From contig NWUY0303949707.1 of assembly GCA_004151065.3 (NCBI GenBank), positions 1 through 10,033 of the forward strand: 10,033 nt of DNA. The letters run 5' to 3'. Positions 8,742 to 10,033 of this stretch are shown here, piece by piece. A program made the translations under genes and the position numbers. A model generated the notes under the pieces. It ran no database searches and was not told the DNA's origin. It was given only the letters and a program-made list of their open reading frames with translations. Each line of letters opens with the position of its first letter. Position 1 is the first letter of the stretch. Source of the stretch: Larix sibirica. Its lineage: Eukaryota > Streptophyta > Pinopsida > Pinales > Pinaceae.

Positions 8742-8870
8742 TTTCTTTTTAAAATACATATTAAAAAAAAATAAAAATAAAAATAATTTGTTTACTTATT
8801 AATTCGTTTCAATATTTAATAATAAAAATTACTCAAAATCAAAAACAAAAACGTCAAATAAATACACTAC
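8742..8870. repeat. AT-rich direct repeat, right copy
   Basis: Counterpart of the copy at 8430-8572, with the same block order. The longest shared word is TTTCAATATTTAATAATAAA. It starts shortly after the A-tail of the second SINE-like element. Confidence 0.65.
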
Positions 8871-8884
8871 TCCAATAAAAACAT

Positions 8885-9020
8885 AACATGTACCTTATTT
8901 CTCTTCCAACATACTTCTTCCTAAAAAAACATATTATGAAAAACATTTAAAAAAGAAAAACATGTACTTATTTATTTTCCTATATACTTCTTCCATAAAA
9001 CATATTATGAAAAACATTTA
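8885..9020. repeat. tandem pair of about 65 bp
   Basis: Copy 1 (8885-8950) and copy 2 (8959-9020) both start AACATGTAC, contain ATACTTCTTCC and end ACATATTATGAAAAACATTTA. The period is about 74 bp with a few substitutions and short indels. The high similarity indicates a fairly recent tandem duplication. Confidence 0.85.
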
Positions 9021-9029
9021 CAAGATCTT

Positions 9030-9349
9030 ATATTAAAAGTAAAGTCTCCATTTTATTTATTTTTAACAAGAACGAGTGACGAGCTTTTATTTTGAAAAAA
9101 GAAGCAGAGTTACAAAATAAAGTCTGGGAGACTATTCCCAAAATTGGAGAGCTGTCATATCAAGCTCATCTGATTCTAGTCTTTGCAGTTCTAACACACA
9201 CTTGATTCTACACTTGATTCTATTATAGCAGTAGATCCTAACAAACTTTCCTAACAGTAGACAGCAAAAGAAAAAGATATCGAGCAAATAGACAGATAAC
9301 TAGCTTTTGAGAGCCAATACAAAAAGACTTCTAGAAAAACCATAATAAG
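9030..9349 (-). other. probable 3' UTR of the 9350-10033 gene
   Basis: This follows the TGA at 9352-9350 on the minus strand. AATAAATAAA-type poly(A) signals are read on that strand at about 9052-9062 and a second A-rich match near 9088-9094. A perfect 12-bp tandem repeat (ACACTTGATTCT, 9198-9209 and 9210-9221) lies inside. The stretch has no open frame of note. Confidence 0.4.
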
Positions 9350-10033
9350 TCAGACGGAGCATTGATGGTCGACGGTCTCCTTGTTGCCATTCCCAATTCC
9401 AGCGTTCTCCTCGTTGTTGCCATGGTAGACTGTGGGATTAATTCTAGAATTAGACCTTGTTCCATCCAACTTTGCTTCAACCACTTTCAGACTATTGTGC
9501 AGAGAATTAATCTGAGTACTAATATCCCTTGAGCAAGGACAGCCATTGTCCATTTTTCCAACAAGCACATCAAAGTACTCCTTCATTTTGCTGTAGAGAT
9601 TGTGTATTTCAGAAGTTGAGATCTGAATGAAGGTGTCTAAGTGAGAAAGATATTTTTTCTGATCGGTATATTCACCCCTGAGCCTTCGAACCTGACTTTC
9701 AAGCTCCAGCAGGTAAGCAAGGAATTATGAAGACAAGTTGTCAGCCCACGTGGAGACTCCAAGTTGATAAATCCAGTATCCAACCTGTTCTGAGAAGCCC
9801 AATTCTTATTGTTGCCAGGCTCACTAGAGAGTCTGCGAGTAGAGTGCAGCACTGCCCCGCCCAGGTTCTAGCTGGTGCCCAATTCCAGAGGGGTCCATCC
9901 CTTTCCATTCCCGGACTCGTTGAGGAGTCCATGAGCAGTTGGTTGCACAACACCACCATTGCTCTGTCCGGAGCCCAACTCAAAAGGAACCCAATTTCTT
10001 CCATTGACAGGATCATCAACCCTGGAGATACCA
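9350..10033 (-). pseudogene. 3' part of a 32-aa-repeat, coiled-coil protein gene, probably broken
   Basis: I do not recognise this protein. On the minus strand the first part, entering from the window edge, encodes a repeat with an exact 32-residue period set by tryptophans. NGRNWVPFELGS and NGKGWTPLELGT start units 1 and 2; a third, degenerate unit starts NNKNW. Unit 2 has an in-frame TAG at 9870-9868. A second frame, open from 9724 to the TGA at 9352-9350, encodes a heptad-like coiled coil (LLELESQVRRLRGEYTDQ onward) and a polar tail ending DHQCSV. The frame change between the two is resolved by one possible intron, 9784-9696 (CAG|GTTGGA to GAAAG), which joins them in phase; an indel is the alternative. 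A zipper-like or scaffold role is possible but not shown. The stop suggests a pseudogene, unless a sequencing error or further splicing explains it. Confidence 0.55.

Noticed and set aside
8430-8870. A short LTR (TRIM-like) element with the direct repeats as LTRs.
   Set aside because: The repeats lack clear TG...CA ends, a primer-binding site and a polypurine tract, and the interior is a pol III-type SINE.

Overview
The window looks like nuclear DNA of a dicot-like flowering plant. The evidence is a long gene split by many short GT-AG introns, AT-rich intergenic DNA, A-tailed SINE-like elements and a protein of a plant-specific CCCH zinc-finger family. There are no bacterial operons or ribosome binding sites. 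The species cannot be named from the sequence.

The main content is one minus-strand gene between about 7245 and about 2000. Nine coding exons, assembled by hand, join with consistent phases from the ATG at 5554 to the TAG at 2075-2073 and give 771 residues. The order is a family-typical N-terminal segment, a C-x7-C-x5-C-x3-H zinc finger, an OST-HTH (LOTUS) type domain, an RRM, a charged helix, the LPESPF motif of this family and then a complete C3HC4 RING finger. The RING is the surprise: the relatives I know (Arabidopsis C3H18/22/46/53/55 type) are not described with one. The exon carrying LPESPF also carries the first RING cysteine pair, so the join is not just two neighbouring genes run together. 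An RNA-binding E3 ubiquitin ligase is the natural inference.

Layout: 1-680 is AT-rich with a 37/38-bp tandem duplication. 690-1345 is a less AT-rich block with no gene I can support. 1346-2072 is spacer and the probable 3' UTR. 2073-5554 is the coding region. 5572 to about 7123 or beyond is a probable long 5' leader intron. 7124-7214 is a candidate upstream coding exon that would add 36 in-frame residues. A perfectly palindromic TATA box at 7271-7280 may drive transcription both ways; its plus side has a leader-like stretch with an AUG-UAA start-stop and a splice donor, but no plus-strand coding region follows.

7797-9020 is a repeat-rich, AT-rich block with duplicated segments and two SINE-like elements, one of them bounded by a perfect 14-bp target-site duplication. 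9350-10033 is the 3' part of a second minus-strand gene or pseudogene: exact 32-residue protein repeats broken by an in-frame TAG, followed by a coiled-coil C-terminus in another frame that a small intron could reconnect.
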